Of a DNA stretch of 5,503 bases, positions 4,864-5,503 are shown piece by piece; the stretch's first letter is position 1, and the number at the start of each line of letters is the position of its first letter. The translations under genes were made by a program, and so were the position numbers. Source of the DNA: Thermodesulfobacteriota bacterium (GTDB lineage Bacteria; Desulfobacterota; BSN033; UBA1163); the NCBI GenBank assembly GCA_030024065.1, contig JASEIE010000262.1:1-5503 (forward strand), read 5' to 3'. A model generated the notes under the pieces. The model ran no database searches and was not told the DNA's origin. It saw only the letters and a list, made by a program, of their open reading frames with translations.

Positions 4864-5433
4864 TTAACGGCGGTGATAGCGATAATAGAAGTAAAACCTT
4901 CCTCCATAGGGGTATCCCCACCCGTAGGGATAAGGCCACCCTGGATCATAATAATAATAGTAATAGGGAGGGGGATAGGCATAGTAATATTCCGGCCAGA
5001 GGTAGAGCTTTTTGCTGAGAAGGAGAGGGTACTTGAAATCCATTTCTCCAAGAGGCTTGATCTTCTCCCCTTGGATTTCACCCGCCACGGTGATCTTTCT
5101 TCCTCTTTGGAAGAGATAAGGATCTAAATATTTTTCGGTCAGGACTAAAAATCTTCCTTCAGAGGGATAGGTCTCTCGAGGTTCTCCCCTCCATCCCAGG
5201 GGCCGCTGGAAGACTTCGATCTGTGTGGTCCCATCTTTTTGATTGACCGTCTCGATGATCTCTCCGCCCCACACAACCCGTTTACCTTCAAAGGCGTCTG
5301 GATTCTGACGGACCTGACTGAGAGTAAGAGAAAGGTCTGACTTTATCCTCAAATCCTTTGAAATGACATGGGCACAACCTGAAAGAAAAAGTATGAGAGA
5401 GAGAAGTAAAAACCATGAAAACCGCCTTTTCAT
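4864..5433 (-). CDS. Slp-family outer-membrane lipoprotein with Tyr-rich tail
   Basis: The 189-residue product starts with a lipoprotein signal: MKRRF, a hydrophobic core, and the lipobox LSGC with lipidated Cys at 20. The residue after Cys is Ala, not Asp, so the Lol pathway would send it to the outer membrane. Residues about 30-145 fit the Slp domain: SLTLSQVRQNPDAFEGKRVV, WGGEIIE, IEVFQRPLG, EGRFLVL, LDPYLFQRGRKITVAGEIQG and EKIKPLGEMDFKYPLL. E. coli Slp is a starvation- or stationary-phase-induced outer-membrane lipoprotein of unclear function. The last 44 residues (146-189) are unusual: Tyr, Pro, Gly and Trp dominate, with six Tyr in a row at 157-162 and 18 Tyr among residues 149-189. 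AGGAG (5441-5445) lies 7 nt before the ATG. The family call is strong; the role is unknown. Confidence 0.88.
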   Translation of the reverse strand: MKRRFSWFLLLSLILFLSGCAHVISKDLRIKSDLSLTLSQVRQNPDAFEGKRVVWGGEIIETVNQKDGTTQIEVFQRPLGWRGEPRETYPSEGRFLVLTEKYLDPYLFQRGRKITVAGEIQGEKIKPLGEMDFKYPLLLSKKLYLWPEYYYAYPPPYYYYYYDPGWPYPYGWGYPYGGRFYFYYRYHRR

Positions 5434-5451
5434 CTTGTATCTCCTACGTTC

Positions 5452-5480
5452 ATTTTAAATTATTCCATGATAACATTCAA
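5452..5480 (-). promoter_or_regulatory. Possible promoter of the Slp-family gene
   Basis: On the minus strand TTGAAT (5475-5480), a 17-bp spacer (5458-5474) and TAAAAT (5452-5457) form a fair sigma70-like match in AT-rich DNA. Initiation near 5445 would start the transcript at the AGGAG ribosome binding site, an unusually tight arrangement. Another promoter may therefore exist nearby or beyond the window edge. Confidence 0.35.
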
Positions 5481-5503
5481 TACAACAAAAATTTTAGACT
5501 CTA

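Noticed and set aside
5495..5503. TAGA-C-TCTA palindrome at the right edge
   Set aside because: It has 4-bp arms only and is cut by the window edge, too short to call an operator.

Overview
The window looks like chromosomal DNA from a Gram-negative, probably anaerobic bacterium. I favour Desulfobacterota, Nitrospirota or a relative. The reasons are mid-range GC, an Slp-type outer-membrane lipoprotein (so an outer membrane), a tungstate uptake operon (typical of anaerobes with tungsten formate dehydrogenases or aldehyde oxidoreductases), and degenerate 7-bp and REP-like intergenic repeats. The placement is inference; there is no rRNA or other phylogenetic marker here.

Layout. At the left edge (1-182, minus) is the N-terminus of an AAA_14/DUF4143-type ATPase, cut by the window and preceded by a strong promoter that would make its mRNA almost leaderless. 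A noncoding stretch follows (about 219-410). Then comes a compact control region (411-490) with three 10-bp GTAAT-headed repeats, a TTGACA/17/TATCAT promoter and a palindrome in the promoter spacer. It drives a plus-strand operon: a regulator with an excisionase-type HTH fused to a PBP-like ligand domain (497-1414), then tupA (1431-2282), tupB (2459-3157) and tupC (about 3192-4310). TupA is the periplasmic tungstate-binding protein, TupB the permease, and TupC the ATPase, which carries a C-terminal TOBE-like domain. Converging on the operon from the right, on the minus strand, are greA (4333-4800) and, upstream of it, an Slp-family lipoprotein with a tyrosine-rich tail (4864-5433).

How the genes work together. 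TupA captures oxyanion in the periplasm, TupB passes it through the inner membrane, and TupC hydrolyses ATP to power this. The first gene of the operon is best read as the local sensor-regulator: its ligand domain belongs to a family tied to molybdenum/tungsten metabolism, and the palindrome between its own -35 and -10 boxes would suit autoregulation. The greA and slp genes appear unrelated to tungstate transport.

Most unusual points. The tupA-tupB and tupB-tupC junctions both carry degenerate heptamer repeats, in opposite orientation. The first also holds a paired-hairpin REP-like element. The second is read as a 13-codon mini-ORF joined at both ends by ATGA overlaps.
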